From Pseudomonas sp. GV085 (GTDB lineage Bacteria > Pseudomonadota > Gammaproteobacteria > Pseudomonadales > Pseudomonadaceae): a DNA stretch of 64,000 nt. The position numbers and the translations under genes are program-made. Where the stretch lies: positions 372,001-436,000 of the forward strand of contig NZ_QAOV01000001.1 of the NCBI RefSeq assembly GCF_003050925.1. Direction: 5' to 3'. Under the pieces are notes generated by a model. The model searched no databases. It worked only from the letters and a program-made list of their open reading frames with translations, and was not told where the DNA came from. Shown here in pieces: positions 9,411-18,894 of the stretch. Within the stretch, counting starts at the first letter, position 1, and the number at the start of each line of letters is the position of its first letter.

Positions 9411-9510
9411 TGTAGGAGCGAGCCTGCTCGCGATGGTCGTTAACGATAACGCGTATTTACTGGCTAAACGCGGCGCTCTTGGGTCCATCGCGAGCAGGCT
9501 CGCTCCTACA
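9411..9510. repeat. REPIN, spacer family A
   Basis: TGTAGGAGCGAGCCTGCTCG and its inverted copy enclose a spacer with GTTAACGATAACGCG, a motif that recurs in many REPINs of this window. Confidence 0.92.
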
Positions 9511-9527
9511 AGGTTTTTCTGCCTTGT

Positions 9528-11666
9528 TTAAACGCGGAACTGATCCATCAACTTCATCTGCTGGGTGCTCAGGGCGTTGAGCTGGCTGCTGATCTGCGCC
9601 GATTCGGTGGCCTGGCCGGTCAGGGTTTCGGTGACGGTGCGGATCGCCGAGACGTTGCGGTTGACCTCTTCGGCCACGGCGCTTTGCTGCTCGGCGGCGC
9701 TGGCGATTTGCAGGTTCATGTCGCTGATCACGGTGACCGCGTCACTGATCTTGCTCAAGGCCTGGACCGCCTGCTGAATCTGCCCGGCATTGCTGTGGGC
9801 CTGGGTCTGGCTTGAATGCATGGTAGCAACCACGCCACGGGTGCCGGACTGGATGCGTTCGATCACCAGGCGAATTTCTTCCACCGAATCCTGGGTACGC
9901 TTGGCCAGGTTGCGCACTTCATCGGCCACCACCGCAAAGCCGCGACCGCTTTCGCCAGCACGGGCGGCTTCAATCGCCGCGTTGAGCGCCAGCAGGTTGG
10001 TTTGTTCGGCGATGCTGCGAATCACCTCCAGCACCGAACCGATCTGCTCGCTGTTGACCGCGAGGGCTTCGACTTCGGTCACGGCCTTGCTGACCTCGTT
10101 GGCCAGTTGATTGATATCGCGGGTGCTGCGCTCGATGATCGACAGGCCGTCGCGAGCCGATTGGTCGGCACCCTTGGCGGCGTTGGCGGCGTTCGAGGCG
10201 CTGTTGGCGACGTCGTGGGCGGTGGCGCTCATCTCGTTGGACGCGGTGGCGACCTGGTCGATTTCGCGGAACTGCACCTGCATGCCTTCGCTGGTCTGGC
10301 GGGCGATTTCTGAAGACTGGTCGGCGGTGCCGCGGGCGTCGGTGATGCTTTGCTTGATCTGCGCGATGGTCGGTTGCAGCTTGTCGAGGAAGCGGTTGAA
10401 CCAGCTCACCAGTTCGCCCAGTTCGTCCTGCTTGCTGTAGCGCAGGCGCTGGGTCAGGTCGCCATCGCCACTGGCAATCGCCTTGAGCATATCGGCCACG
10501 CTGTTGATCGGGCGGGTCACGCCGGACGCGGTAAGCCACATCAGCAACAGCCCGAGCAGGCCGGCAATCACCGCCACCGAGAGCGCCTTGAGCGTGCCGC
10601 TTTGCTGGGCATCGTCGAGCACCGCTTGCAACTTCACCGAATCGGCCAGCAGCACTTGTCTGGGCAGGTCGATCACCACGGCCCAGGCCTTGGCATCGGC
10701 AATCGGGCTGACCGGGTACACCGCACGGATCAGCTCGCCTTGCTGGAGAATCTTCGGTGCACCGTTACCGAGCAATTGCAGGATGTCCTTGCCATCGGCG
10801 CCCAGGGTGTCGCCGATGTTCTTGCCGACTTTACCGGCATCGACACTGTAGGCGGCCAGCACGCCAGTGCCGGAAACGATCAGCATGTGCCCGGCGCTGT
10901 TGAACAGGTCGCGCTGGGAGTTGACTGCCGCCGCTTGCAGGGCGTCGAGGGCGATGTCGATACCGACCACACCGATGGACTTGCCATCCACCAGCAGCGG
11001 TACGGAAATGGTGGTCATCAACACTTCCTTGCCGCCGACCGTATCGGCGTAGGGGTCGAGCAGGCAGGTGCGCTTGCTGTCCCGCGGGCAGGTGTACCAG
11101 ACGTTGTACGGCGTGCCGCTGAGGTTCAGGGTGGTTTTGGTCATGTCCTCTTCGACCATGATCGTGTTCAGCGACTCACCCCCGGCGCGGCTCCAGTACG
11201 CGGCAAAACGACCGATCTCGTTGGATTGACGGGCGGCGTCATTGACGAACTCGCTGTCCTTGCCATCCAGGCCGTTGGGTTCGAACGCCAGCCAGATACC
11301 CAGTACCTTGCCGTTGCGCTCGAAGGCGGTTTTCAGGCTCTGGTTCAATTCCTCACGCAAAGCGCCGGGCTCAAGCGAGCGTTTGGCGGCCAGGGTGCGC
11401 ATGTCCTTGATCTGGTCGGCCAGGGCGGTCACCACCGTCAGGGTTTCACCGAATGTCTTCTGCACCCGAACCGCTTGCTCGGCGGCCTTGGCCTGAAGCA
11501 GGTCCTGCACACTGGCGGTGAGCATTGAGCTGCTGGAATCATTGACCAGGTCATCGTTCTGATTGGTCTGGTAAATGTTCATGCCCACTATCAAGGCGAC
11601 TACACCCAGCAGGCACAGACCGGACAGCAGGACGATTTTCAGGCGGATGGACAGTGAGTCGAACAT
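9528..11666 (-). CDS. methyl-accepting chemotaxis protein with dCache sensor
   Basis: Inner-membrane chemoreceptor of 712 residues. A first membrane helix at about residues 11-30 is followed by a large periplasmic double-Cache domain (about 40-345), a second helix near 360-382, a HAMP domain ([20 protein letters not shown]) and a cytoplasmic signalling domain. The hairpin tip [19 protein letters not shown] is the highly conserved CheA/CheW contact. There is no C-terminal pentapeptide for CheR. The ligand is not deducible with certainty; dCache receptors of this type sense amino acids, polyamines or organic acids. McpU/TlpQ-type polyamine receptors are one possible relation, from memory only. 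Single gene. Confidence 0.95.
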   Translation of the reverse strand: MFDSLSIRLKIVLLSGLCLLGVVALIVGMNIYQTNQNDDLVNDSSSSMLTASVQDLLQAKAAEQAVRVQKTFGETLTVVTALADQIKDMRTLAAKRSLEPGALREELNQSLKTAFERNGKVLGIWLAFEPNGLDGKDSEFVNDAARQSNEIGRFAAYWSRAGGESLNTIMVEEDMTKTTLNLSGTPYNVWYTCPRDSKRTCLLDPYADTVGGKEVLMTTISVPLLVDGKSIGVVGIDIALDALQAAAVNSQRDLFNSAGHMLIVSGTGVLAAYSVDAGKVGKNIGDTLGADGKDILQLLGNGAPKILQQGELIRAVYPVSPIADAKAWAVVIDLPRQVLLADSVKLQAVLDDAQQSGTLKALSVAVIAGLLGLLLMWLTASGVTRPINSVADMLKAIASGDGDLTQRLRYSKQDELGELVSWFNRFLDKLQPTIAQIKQSITDARGTADQSSEIARQTSEGMQVQFREIDQVATASNEMSATAHDVANSASNAANAAKGADQSARDGLSIIERSTRDINQLANEVSKAVTEVEALAVNSEQIGSVLEVIRSIAEQTNLLALNAAIEAARAGESGRGFAVVADEVRNLAKRTQDSVEEIRLVIERIQSGTRGVVATMHSSQTQAHSNAGQIQQAVQALSKISDAVTVISDMNLQIASAAEQQSAVAEEVNRNVSAIRTVTETLTGQATESAQISSQLNALSTQQMKLMDQFRV

Positions 11667-12044
11667 AGGGCGAACTCGCGAATGGATGAAGTGTTGGCTG
11701 TGGGCCGTGACGGCTCACTCGCTAAGTCCGTTTAGCGCCGATCAATGCACATCGGCGTGGCGCTGAGGTTACATGAGGGGTAACTCGACGAACGGTAGTA
11801 GTTGAACGTTTGCGCAGGAAAATGTGCCGAAAGGATGGTTAAAACGAGGAAAAATCGCGGTTGGGCGATGATCAATTTTGCATCGACGTCCAGGGGACTT
11901 TTTGCGCATTAGATGAAATTCACGAAATACATATGTACCGCTTCTCATTAAGGGCTGGCCGCTTAAATGCAGATGCCACCTCGGTGGAACGCTTGCGGAA
12001 GTTTTGGCTTCTGGCAACTGACAATAAATAATGAGAAAACCATC
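11667..12044. other. intergenic region between chemoreceptor and secreted protein
   Basis: About 380 bp, AT-richer after 11800. I see no gene: the frames on both strands lack ribosome binding sites. It must hold the promoters of the two divergent genes; no specific operator was recognised. Confidence 0.5.
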
Positions 12045-12917
12045 ATGTGTATTACTTACATTAAAAGGGCCGGGTTGCGCTCGGTGTTGTTGTTTTGGGG
12101 AATGTTATTGGCGGCAGGTGCGGCTCCTGCCATGTCTTTTCTGAACTCGGCAGCTATTTCGGGTATCGCCTCTCAAATACCCTTGGCGGCCACGGTACTG
12201 CCGGACAAGCTGAACACCCTTAAGGAAAGTCTGGCTGACGAAACGGATGTGAAGCAATACAGCTTCATGGCGGTACGGGGCCAGGATGTGTGGATCCGTG
12301 CGGGTGAGACGGAAGGCGGGCCATTGACACTGGAATACAATCGGAATGGCACATGGGCCGTAATCCCTTGGGACGTACCCTTTACGGTGTCTGGCTTACA
12401 GCCGAATGAGGAAGTTCAGGTTCGCATCTCGAAGAAGCCGTCTGCCCCGTTCGTAGCAGGTGATATCTACAAGCTCGAGTTTGGCTCAGCACCTTACTAC
12501 GCCGACAGTCGCGTCCAGGGCGATACCGGTGATCTGCGGCACTACTGGGCGACTACGCAGGCCTACAGAGTCTTGAATTGGTCGGTGCGGTTGAGGGATT
12601 CGACAGGGCAGCCGCTCGAAGGCGCTACAGCTACTTTGATATTGGACAAGGGGGCGGATGAAAAAAGGTACGACCTTATAACGGACAGCACTGGTAACGC
12701 CGCGCAAGCCCTCGAGTTGGGCAGGTGTTATGGCCAGTTGAAGTCTGATCCTTTCTGGACCAGCAGTGGCAAGTATCGCTATCAGTGGGAAGTTGAATAC
12801 AACCTGGGGCATTGGTCGATTCAGGTTCAAGACAAAGAGGATTCGGGGGTGGGAGGTTACAACGTGCCGAATGTTTCATTTGCTCAGATCTGCTATCAAC
12901 AGATGTTGCATAACTAG
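12045..12917 (+). CDS. secreted protein of unknown function
   Basis: A 290-residue protein with a plausible Sec signal peptide (basic KRAGLR, then a hydrophobic stretch ending near AAGAAPAMS). The middle resembles a beta-rich pre-peptidase-like region (residues about 60-150: KQYSFMAVRGQDVWIRAGE). Residues about 185-220 (LNWSVRLRDSTGQPLEGATA) look like an Ig-like/carboxypeptidase-regulatory domain, as found in extracellular or cell-surface proteins. ATG 12045 was chosen because it starts the signal peptide; its ribosome binding site (GAG) is weak. Base composition is lower in GC than neighbours, hinting at acquired DNA. A strong terminator follows. Confidence 0.65.
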   Translation: MCITYIKRAGLRSVLLFWGMLLAAGAAPAMSFLNSAAISGIASQIPLAATVLPDKLNTLKESLADETDVKQYSFMAVRGQDVWIRAGETEGGPLTLEYNRNGTWAVIPWDVPFTVSGLQPNEEVQVRISKKPSAPFVAGDIYKLEFGSAPYYADSRVQGDTGDLRHYWATTQAYRVLNWSVRLRDSTGQPLEGATATLILDKGADEKRYDLITDSTGNAAQALELGRCYGQLKSDPFWTSSGKYRYQWEVEYNLGHWSIQVQDKEDSGVGGYNVPNVSFAQICYQQMLHN

Positions 12918-12929
12918 GTCTGCCACACA

Positions 12930-12972
12930 CCCGGCAAAGCAGTTACGCACGCTCGCTTTGCCGGGCTTTTTC
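12930..12972 (+). terminator. Rho-independent terminator
   Basis: CCCGGCAAAGC and GCTTTGCCGGG pair perfectly (11 bp) around a 14-base loop, followed by CTTTTTC. It ends the secreted-protein transcript and also lies just past the end of the convergent gene. Confidence 0.9.
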
Positions 12973-12978
12973 AATCGA

Positions 12979-13713
12979 TCAGACCTCGATGTGCAGCCCC
13001 GGCTTTTTCTCGATCGGATTCTTTTCGGCCTTTTTATGCAATTGATCCAGCCAGGAGTCTGAGCTCCTCAGATCCAGCGCACCTTTGTTCAGCAATAATC
13101 CATAGTCAATCATCTTGTGGAAGTTGCTCAGGTCCAGTTTCACCTTGCCCTCAAACTGTGGCTTATCCAGCCGAATCAACTCGATTACGGTCTTGGCGTG
13201 CTTGAGGGTCAGGGGTTGCAAGCCTTTGGCCTCGTTCAACAGGGTATTCAATATTTCCTCATCCCTGGCAGTCAGGGTGTCGGGGGGCGAAGTGACTTTC
13301 AACTGCCCGTCTTCGGCCACGGTGAAACCCATTACGTCATGGGCCAGACCAGACCATTTGCTTTGCAGGTCTTTTTTGAAGTCGGAGTAAACCCCTTCCA
13401 TTCTTTTGAGCACCAAATTTGCCTGGAATTCATGATGCCTAATCATTGAATGTCTAAAGCTTTTTATCAGTGGGGGTAGGTCATAGAACCCGCTAATTGA
13501 TTCGAGCGCATTCAAAAACTCCTCCACCTCATTCAGTTTTTCGCTGCTGAGATTTCTAGCTTCACTTCGAGGCGCTCGGAGTTTCTCGATGGTCAACCTT
13601 AACTTGTCATCCATTACCGGAATGTCGTCTTTCTCAGGTTGGGCTTTTTCCGTGTTCGCTTTCAATGTTTGCGGATACGGAACTTGAAAAGATGCAGCGG
13701 CACTTACATTCAT
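12979..13713 (-). CDS. hypothetical protein, mostly helical
   Basis: A 244-residue soluble protein beginning MNVSAAASFQVPYPQTLKAN. No signal peptide, membrane helix or motif known to me. It is charged and predicted by eye to be alpha-helical between residues 30 and 190, with a disordered N-terminus and a Lys-rich C-terminus (KKAEKNPIEKKPG). ATG 13713 has GAGAA upstream. It is convergent with the secreted protein, and both show lower GC than the window. The Ser/Ala/Gln-rich N-terminus is reminiscent of type III secreted proteins, but no secretion genes are near, so this is only a possibility. Confidence 0.6.
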   Translation of the reverse strand: MNVSAAASFQVPYPQTLKANTEKAQPEKDDIPVMDDKLRLTIEKLRAPRSEARNLSSEKLNEVEEFLNALESISGFYDLPPLIKSFRHSMIRHHEFQANLVLKRMEGVYSDFKKDLQSKWSGLAHDVMGFTVAEDGQLKVTSPPDTLTARDEEILNTLLNEAKGLQPLTLKHAKTVIELIRLDKPQFEGKVKLDLSNFHKMIDYGLLLNKGALDLRSSDSWLDQLHKKAEKNPIEKKPGLHIEV

Positions 13714-13860
13714 GTCAGCTTCTCGTTGTGGGGGTTCATGGTGCTTAACGGCCAGACCCGGTCATGGGTGACCTGATAAACACGTAGGAGAAATCCGAAC
13801 AGGAAGCAGGTAATTTCAAGTGTGCCGTTGTCGGCTGTTACAGGGCGGCTTGAAAATACT

Positions 13861-14250
13861 TCAGGTGACTTGCGGCAGTGGTTCCGGCCGCGACCAGATC
13901 CACAGATTGCCCAAGCCCATCCCGGTAATCGCCAGGTAGATCGGCCAACCGTGATCGAGCATCACCAGCATCAGACCGGCACACAACAACATGCTGACCG
14001 TGGCGCTGATTTTTGCCCGGCGCGCGATGATCTTGCCGTTGCGCCAGTTATGGAGGATGGGGCCGAACAGCCGGTGGTTTTCCAGCCAGGCACTCAGGCG
14101 CGGCGAACTGCGGGTCGCGGCCCAGGCGGCCAGCAGGATGAACTCGGTAGTTGGCAGACCGGGTATGACGATGGCGATCAGGCCGATGCCCAGGCTGACA
14201 TAGGCCAGCAGGCCGAAGAGGAGGCGGGAGAGTTTTGAAGAGGCAGGCAT
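13861..14250 (-). CDS. YbaN-type DUF454 membrane protein
   Basis: A 129-residue inner-membrane protein with three hydrophobic segments. LAYVSLGIGLIAIVIPGLPT followed by TEFILLAAWAATRSS is the DUF454/YbaN signature. The function of the family is not known. ATG 14250 (MPASSKLSRLLFGL) is preferred; the longer frame to 14361 runs into REPIN sequence. It lies downstream of hemO on the same strand, separated by a REPIN. YbaN-like genes sit near heme or iron genes in several bacteria as far as I recall, so a shared transcript is possible. Confidence 0.88.
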   Translation of the reverse strand: MPASSKLSRLLFGLLAYVSLGIGLIAIVIPGLPTTEFILLAAWAATRSSPRLSAWLENHRLFGPILHNWRNGKIIARRAKISATVSMLLCAGLMLVMLDHGWPIYLAITGMGLGNLWIWSRPEPLPQVT

Positions 14251-14296
14251 TGGGTTCAAGGGATTTGGTCGGATCTCGCAGACTTGCTCGGGCCTC

Positions 14297-14380
14297 TGTG
14301 GGAGCGAGCTTGCTCGCGATGGCGGAGTGTCAGTCGACATGTTTTTAATGTCAGACCGCAATCGCGAGCTCGCTCCAACA
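14297..14380. repeat. REPIN, spacer family B
   Basis: TGTGGGAGCGAGCTTGCTCG on the left; the right half GCGAGCTCGCTCCAACA is diverged and four bases shorter than the usual partner. The spacer contains TGTCAGTCGACATG. Confidence 0.88.
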
Positions 14381-14393
14381 GGGCGATGGTGTG

Positions 14394-15002
14394 TCAGGCG
14401 ATTTCTGGCGCGGTAGCGTAAGCCTGCTCCAGCAACACGGTAAACCGGTTGAACGCGTCGATGGCGCCTTTTTCAACTTCGGCTTCTTCCTGGGCGCTGA
14501 ACGCCAGGCCGTCCAGGGTCTGGACGAAGCGCTTCCAGCCTTCAGCGCGGCCACCGGCCGGTTCGCCGAGGTGGCGGGCACCGAAGGTTTCGCTCAGGCC
14601 AAGGCCCACGGCACGCTTGATCAGGAACGCTGCGCCGAGCTTCGAGCCTTCCGAAACAAAGATCCAGCCCAGGGCTTCAGCCTTGGTCGGGTTCTTCAGT
14701 GCACCGGCCACGGGTGCTGGCACCTCGGTGCCCAGGTCCTCCAAGTCGGCCCTGGCTGCATCGGCACGGCAGCGGGCCGGCAGGTCCGGGACTATGGCGG
14801 TCAGTTCGGCATCGTTGTACAGCGACACCAGTTCCGACTGAAACAGGTACTGCGCCACCACGAAGCGGGCGAAATTGGCCGGGGTTTCAAACGGAGCATG
14901 GGCCTTGACCAGGGCATCGAGCTTGCTGTGCGGCTCGTGGGTGATCTGGTTCAAACGTTGCGAACGCAGGTTGGGGCGTTGTTCGATGGCCTGGGTAGTC
15001 AT
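14394..15002 (-). CDS. hemO: heme oxygenase (HemO/PigA type)
   Basis: Opens heme to biliverdin, releasing iron and CO. The 202 residues match the Pseudomonas HemO length. NQITHEPHSKLDALV contains the proximal His that binds heme iron, near residue 26, and the distal helix segment GWIFVSEGSKLGAAFL has the glycine/serine pattern of bacterial heme oxygenases. AGGAA precedes ATG 15002. It follows the TonB heme receptor by 114 bp on the same strand, so uptake and degradation are co-regulated, presumably by iron through Fur and the adjacent sigma factor. Confidence 0.95.
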   Translation of the reverse strand: MTTQAIEQRPNLRSQRLNQITHEPHSKLDALVKAHAPFETPANFARFVVAQYLFQSELVSLYNDAELTAIVPDLPARCRADAARADLEDLGTEVPAPVAGALKNPTKAEALGWIFVSEGSKLGAAFLIKRAVGLGLSETFGARHLGEPAGGRAEGWKRFVQTLDGLAFSAQEEAEVEKGAIDAFNRFTVLLEQAYATAPEIA

Positions 15003-15116
15003 GGAAATTCCTTGGAGAGTTCAGAGGCGCTTGGTAACGAGACGAACAGGAAGGCGCCTGACAGTAAAAAATCCTCACCAGGCGGCTTGATGTGACCGCC
15101 CGGCGGGATGACCGGA

Positions 15117-17681
15117 TCAGATATCCCAGATCAGGTTGACCGCAAAATTGCGACCCGGCTGGGTCAGGCGGTCGAGGTTGGCCGGCTGGGTCACCGATGC
15201 TTCGCCGACGCTGTCGTAGCCGCGCACGTCATCCCACAGCCAGTATTTCTTGTCGGTGAGGTTGTAGACGCCGCCGCTGACTGTCACGTCGTCGGTCACC
15301 TTGTAGAACGCGCTCAGGTCCAGAATGCCGAAACCGGGCGTCTTGAACTGGGTGCTGGTGCCGTCCGGGGTTTTGAAACTGGTGCTGTCGACGCGGTCCT
15401 TTTTCTTCGCCAGCGTCCAGTTGAGCACACCGCCGTAGGTGTCCTGGTCGTAGCCGAGGCCGAATACGCCGGTCAGCGGGTTGACGCTGTTGAGCGGCTC
15501 GCCGTTGTCGTCGTTGCGCCCGTAGGCATAGGCCACCGAGCCCTGGGTGTAGAGGCCTTGCGGCGCGCCGAAGGCGTCGAGGTTCAGGCGGCCCTTGACC
15601 TCGGCACCCTTGATGGTGGCGTGCTTGATGTTGTTGCTCTGGAACGTGATCTCGGTGTAGCCCGGCGTGATGGCGTTCTCGTTGATGAAGTCGCGGTATT
15701 TGTTGTAGAACACGGCTAAGTCAAACGAGCCCTGCTCGAAGTTGCCGCGCAAACCGGTTTCGTAGCTTTTGCTCTTTTCCGGTTCGAGGTCCGGATTAGG
15801 CGCGACTTTATAGCCGCCAGCGATGTTTTCGAAACGGCCATACAATGCCTTGGCGGTCGGGGTGCGGAAGCCTTCGGCGTATTGGCCGAACCAGGTGTAG
15901 TGGTCGTTGAAGCGGTAGGTGGTGCCGAACTTCGGCGACAGGCGATGCCAGGTCTTGGTCTCGTCGCTCACCGTGCCGTTGCCACTCTGGTCGGCGGTGG
16001 CCAGGAACTCTTCGGTGATGTGCGGCTTGAGCTGGGTGTAGTCGTAGCGTGCACCGGGCAGGAATGTCCAGTTGCCCCAACTGATCTGATCCTGGGCGAA
16101 CAGGGCGTAGCTGTTGATGGTCGGGTCCGGGAAGTCACTGGCGGGTTTCAGCGTGTCGGGGGCGCTCGGTGCGCCAATGACACGGCAGGCACCGGCCACG
16201 GACAGGCAGGTGCCGGCACCGGTACGCAGGCCGGTAACCTTGTCCTGCTTGAGGGTGGTGCCATAGGTGACGAAGTGATCGGTATCGGCGATGACAAACG
16301 ACTTGTCAGCCTGGGCGTCGAACACCCATTGGCGATCCTTGAAGTTGGTATCGCGGTTACGCAACACGGTCCGCGACGGCGCGTAGATTTCCTCGGTGCG
16401 CTGGTCGGTCTTGGCGATCTGGTAGTTCAGCGTCCACTTGATGTTGTCAGCCAGTGCGCTGTCCAGACCGAAGCTGTGTTCCAGGCCAAAGCGTTCGCGG
16501 GTGATCGTGTCGTTACCGGTACGGGACTTATAGAAGCCGAAACCGCGTCCGGCATTGAACGGGCCGCCCACCGCGCTCAATTGATTGGTGTCGCGGTCGT
16601 CCTTGTAATGCTCGTAGGTCAGGCCAAAACGCGCGTCGTCGGCGTAATTCCAGCCCAGTTTGGCCAACACGCTGGTGGTGAGCACGTCCTGGGGGTTGGC
16701 TTCAGTGCGGTTCAGGCCAGTGCCGCCGGTTTCGCCAAAGGACTCTGTTTCATGACCGTTGCGTTGACTGAGGTGCAACAGGCCATCGAACTCGCCGGTG
16801 CGGCCGGCGACCGTGCCGGAAGTCAGCCAGCTGTCGTCGGCAGAGCTGTAGCCGGTTTTCAGACGTGCGCCGACATCCTTGCCCGGTTTGATGATGTCGT
16901 CCGCGTCCAGCGTGTAGTAGCTGACCGCACCACCAATGGCGCTGCTGCCATACAGCACCGACGCCGGGCCCCGGAGGATTTCCACACGCTTGACGATTTC
17001 CGGGTCGACATAGTTGCGGTTGGTCTGGGCATAGGGGCCGTTGAAGAAACCGTCGGGTACTTGCACGCCATCGACCTGGGTCAGTACGCGGTCGCCATCG
17101 ATGCCGCGAATGTTGTAGCCCGTGATGCCGGCGCGTTGGCCCGAACCGCCCACCGAAACACCGGGTTCGTAGCGCACCAGTTCCTTGATGGTATTGACGT
17201 TGTTGCGGTCCAGATCTTCGCGCGTATAGACAGAGACCGTGCTCGGCACGCTGTTCACATCCTGCTCGTTACGGGTGGCGCTGATGGTGACCTGATCCAG
17301 ACTGAGGGCACTGCTACCACTGCGCTTCTCCAGAACGATGCTGTTGTGCCCCAGTTTGCGATAGTCCAGGTTGGTCCCCACCAACAGACGATCCAGTGCT
17401 TTCTCCGGTGACAGCGAGCCGCGTACTCCCGGCGAAGCCACACCTTGCGCCAGCTCCGACGACACGCCGACCTGCCAGCCTGTCACGGCGGTAAAGGCAT
17501 TGAGTGCCGACACCAGTGATTGCTGGGGAATGGCGAACGAGTAGTCGCCTGTTTTGCGGGTCGACTGCTCGGTGGCGGTGGCGGCCATGAGCGGTGCGGT
17601 ACCGGCCATCAGGATGGCGGCGGTCAGCAGCGACAGCACGCGGGAAGGTGTAGGGGCTTGGCGGGTAAGGCGAGGGGACAT
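15117..17681 (-). CDS. hxuA: TonB-dependent heme receptor with signalling domain (HxuA type)
   Basis: Outer-membrane receptor of 854 residues. After the signal peptide there is an STN signalling domain (YSFAIPQQSLVSALNAF), which contacts the anti-sigma factor, then a TonB box region, a plug domain (RGPASVLYGSSAIGGAVSYY) and a 22-strand barrel ending in the aromatic WDI. The barrel holds the FRTPTAKALYGRF/NPDLEPEKSKSYE segment, matching the FRAP and NPNL motifs of heme/hemoglobin receptors. The start was moved to ATG 17681 because GGAG lies 8 bases upstream; a GTG seven codons earlier has none. Sigma, anti-sigma and receptor order is that of HxuIRA. Confidence 0.93.
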   Translation of the reverse strand: MSPRLTRQAPTPSRVLSLLTAAILMAGTAPLMAATATEQSTRKTGDYSFAIPQQSLVSALNAFTAVTGWQVGVSSELAQGVASPGVRGSLSPEKALDRLLVGTNLDYRKLGHNSIVLEKRSGSSALSLDQVTISATRNEQDVNSVPSTVSVYTREDLDRNNVNTIKELVRYEPGVSVGGSGQRAGITGYNIRGIDGDRVLTQVDGVQVPDGFFNGPYAQTNRNYVDPEIVKRVEILRGPASVLYGSSAIGGAVSYYTLDADDIIKPGKDVGARLKTGYSSADDSWLTSGTVAGRTGEFDGLLHLSQRNGHETESFGETGGTGLNRTEANPQDVLTTSVLAKLGWNYADDARFGLTYEHYKDDRDTNQLSAVGGPFNAGRGFGFYKSRTGNDTITRERFGLEHSFGLDSALADNIKWTLNYQIAKTDQRTEEIYAPSRTVLRNRDTNFKDRQWVFDAQADKSFVIADTDHFVTYGTTLKQDKVTGLRTGAGTCLSVAGACRVIGAPSAPDTLKPASDFPDPTINSYALFAQDQISWGNWTFLPGARYDYTQLKPHITEEFLATADQSGNGTVSDETKTWHRLSPKFGTTYRFNDHYTWFGQYAEGFRTPTAKALYGRFENIAGGYKVAPNPDLEPEKSKSYETGLRGNFEQGSFDLAVFYNKYRDFINENAITPGYTEITFQSNNIKHATIKGAEVKGRLNLDAFGAPQGLYTQGSVAYAYGRNDDNGEPLNSVNPLTGVFGLGYDQDTYGGVLNWTLAKKKDRVDSTSFKTPDGTSTQFKTPGFGILDLSAFYKVTDDVTVSGGVYNLTDKKYWLWDDVRGYDSVGEASVTQPANLDRLTQPGRNFAVNLIWDI

Positions 17682-17788
17682 CGATAACGCTCCGTGTCGC
17701 ACGAATCTTTATAGGTGCTGATTGGCAGGGTGAGATGCGAATCAATTGCATTGGCTATAACGAGACGTACGGGGTTTGGCTATCGAGT

Positions 17789-17806
17789 AAAAATAATTCT
17801 CATTCA
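17789..17806 (-). promoter_or_regulatory. candidate Fur box before the heme receptor
   Basis: On the minus strand, AATGAGAATTATTTTT resembles the core GATAATGATAATCATTATC repeat pattern of Fur sites. It overlaps the end of the anti-sigma gene and lies about 110 bases before the receptor start. It may act together with the ECF sigma promoter. Confidence 0.5.
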
Positions 17807-18769
17807 GTTCAGGATGACCAGCGCCGGGAACTCCTGAAGCCGGGCCGAGGTGATCTGGGCCAGGGAGCGAACCACGTCCAGCGGCTGATCGAGGCGGTAG
17901 TTGCCTGTTACGGTGACATCGGCCAGTTGTTCGTTGTTGTTGATGATCCAGCCCGGGTAGTAGCGGCGAAGTTCTGCCAGCACCTGGTTCAATGGGCAGT
18001 TTTCAAACACAAGCCGCCCCTGGACCCACGCCAGGTCAGTGGCGGCGTCGAGTTTGGCCGGCTTGTCGAAGCCGTTGGGGCCGATGCGAATGCTTTCCCC
18101 TGCGGACAAGCGCACCCGCGCGTCATCCCGGGTGGCGCGCAAATCGACATCCCCGCGCTGTACCCGCACCTGCGCCACGCCGTCGAGGTAGCGTACGGCA
18201 AATGCGGTATCGTGAACGCTGGCCGTGACCGGGCCGGCGTCGATTTCCAGTGGCTGGCCGCGATTGGCCTGGACTTCGAAAAACGCCTCGCCCCGATACA
18301 GGCGGGCAACACGTTGCCGGTTGTTGATGGTGCTTGAGAACGCCGAGTTGGTATTGAGCAGGACCCTGGAGCCATCCTCCAATTGCAGGCGCTGGCGCTC
18401 GCCGACCACGGTCAGGTGATCGGCCTGCAGGCGCATCGGCAAATTGCTGAAATTGAACAGGCCGAGCAGTAGCACGGCGGCGGTGGCCAGGGGTTTCCAG
18501 TGCGGACGCAGACGGGTGAGGACAGTGACTTTCGCCGGACGGGCGGCCAGGTTTTGCGCGCACTGCGCCACTTGCGGGCCGTCCCAGATCGCCTGGGCCT
18601 TGGCGAACGCCTGGGCATTCAACGGATCGGCGTCGAGCCATACGTGGAACTGGCGGCTCTGCTCCTCGTCGGGACTGCCGAGCACGATCAGCCAGTCCAG
18701 GGCCTGGTCCATCGCGCTTGCGGGGTCCTGCGCCGATGAAGGCTCGGGGGAGCGGTGGTTGTCCGTCAC
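17804..18769 (-). CDS. hxuR: FecR-family anti-sigma regulator (HxuR type)
   Basis: Inner-membrane signal transducer, 321 residues. The N-terminal cytoplasmic part (MDQALDWLIVLGSPDEEQ... FHVWLDADPLNAQAFAKA) binds the ECF sigma factor. One membrane helix lies near residue 85-100 (ATAAVLLLGLFNF). The periplasmic FecR domain (VGERQRLQLEDGSRVLLNT) is followed by a C-terminal STN-like part that meets the receptor. GTG 18769 is preferred because GAGGAAA lies just upstream. It sits between sigma factor and receptor on the same strand. Confidence 0.93.
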   Translation of the reverse strand: MTDNHRSPEPSSAQDPASAMDQALDWLIVLGSPDEEQSRQFHVWLDADPLNAQAFAKAQAIWDGPQVAQCAQNLAARPAKVTVLTRLRPHWKPLATAAVLLLGLFNFSNLPMRLQADHLTVVGERQRLQLEDGSRVLLNTNSAFSSTINNRQRVARLYRGEAFFEVQANRGQPLEIDAGPVTASVHDTAFAVRYLDGVAQVRVQRGDVDLRATRDDARVRLSAGESIRIGPNGFDKPAKLDAATDLAWVQGRLVFENCPLNQVLAELRRYYPGWIINNNEQLADVTVTGNYRLDQPLDVVRSLAQITSARLQEFPALVILN

Positions 18770-18894
18770 GGTGTTTCCTCGGCAGTGTCTGTGCACAGCT
18801 GTTTTTTAGTGAAGCGGTACGTAAAAAGTGGGCCAAGGTTAGCAAAGCCCGAGGATCAGCGCAGTCAGTCCAGGCAAGCGCAGGGTCCTGGCGT

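Noticed and set aside
9345..9488. N-terminal extension of the CoA transferase
   Set aside because: It only translates REPIN sequence; ATG 9344 has a good ribosome binding site. The same applies to longer frames of mgsA, the DUF454 gene and the PhnD-like gene.
11769..12017. 82-codon minus-strand frame before the secreted protein
   Set aside because: No ribosome binding site and composition unlike a protein; it overlaps the promoter region of the neighbouring gene.
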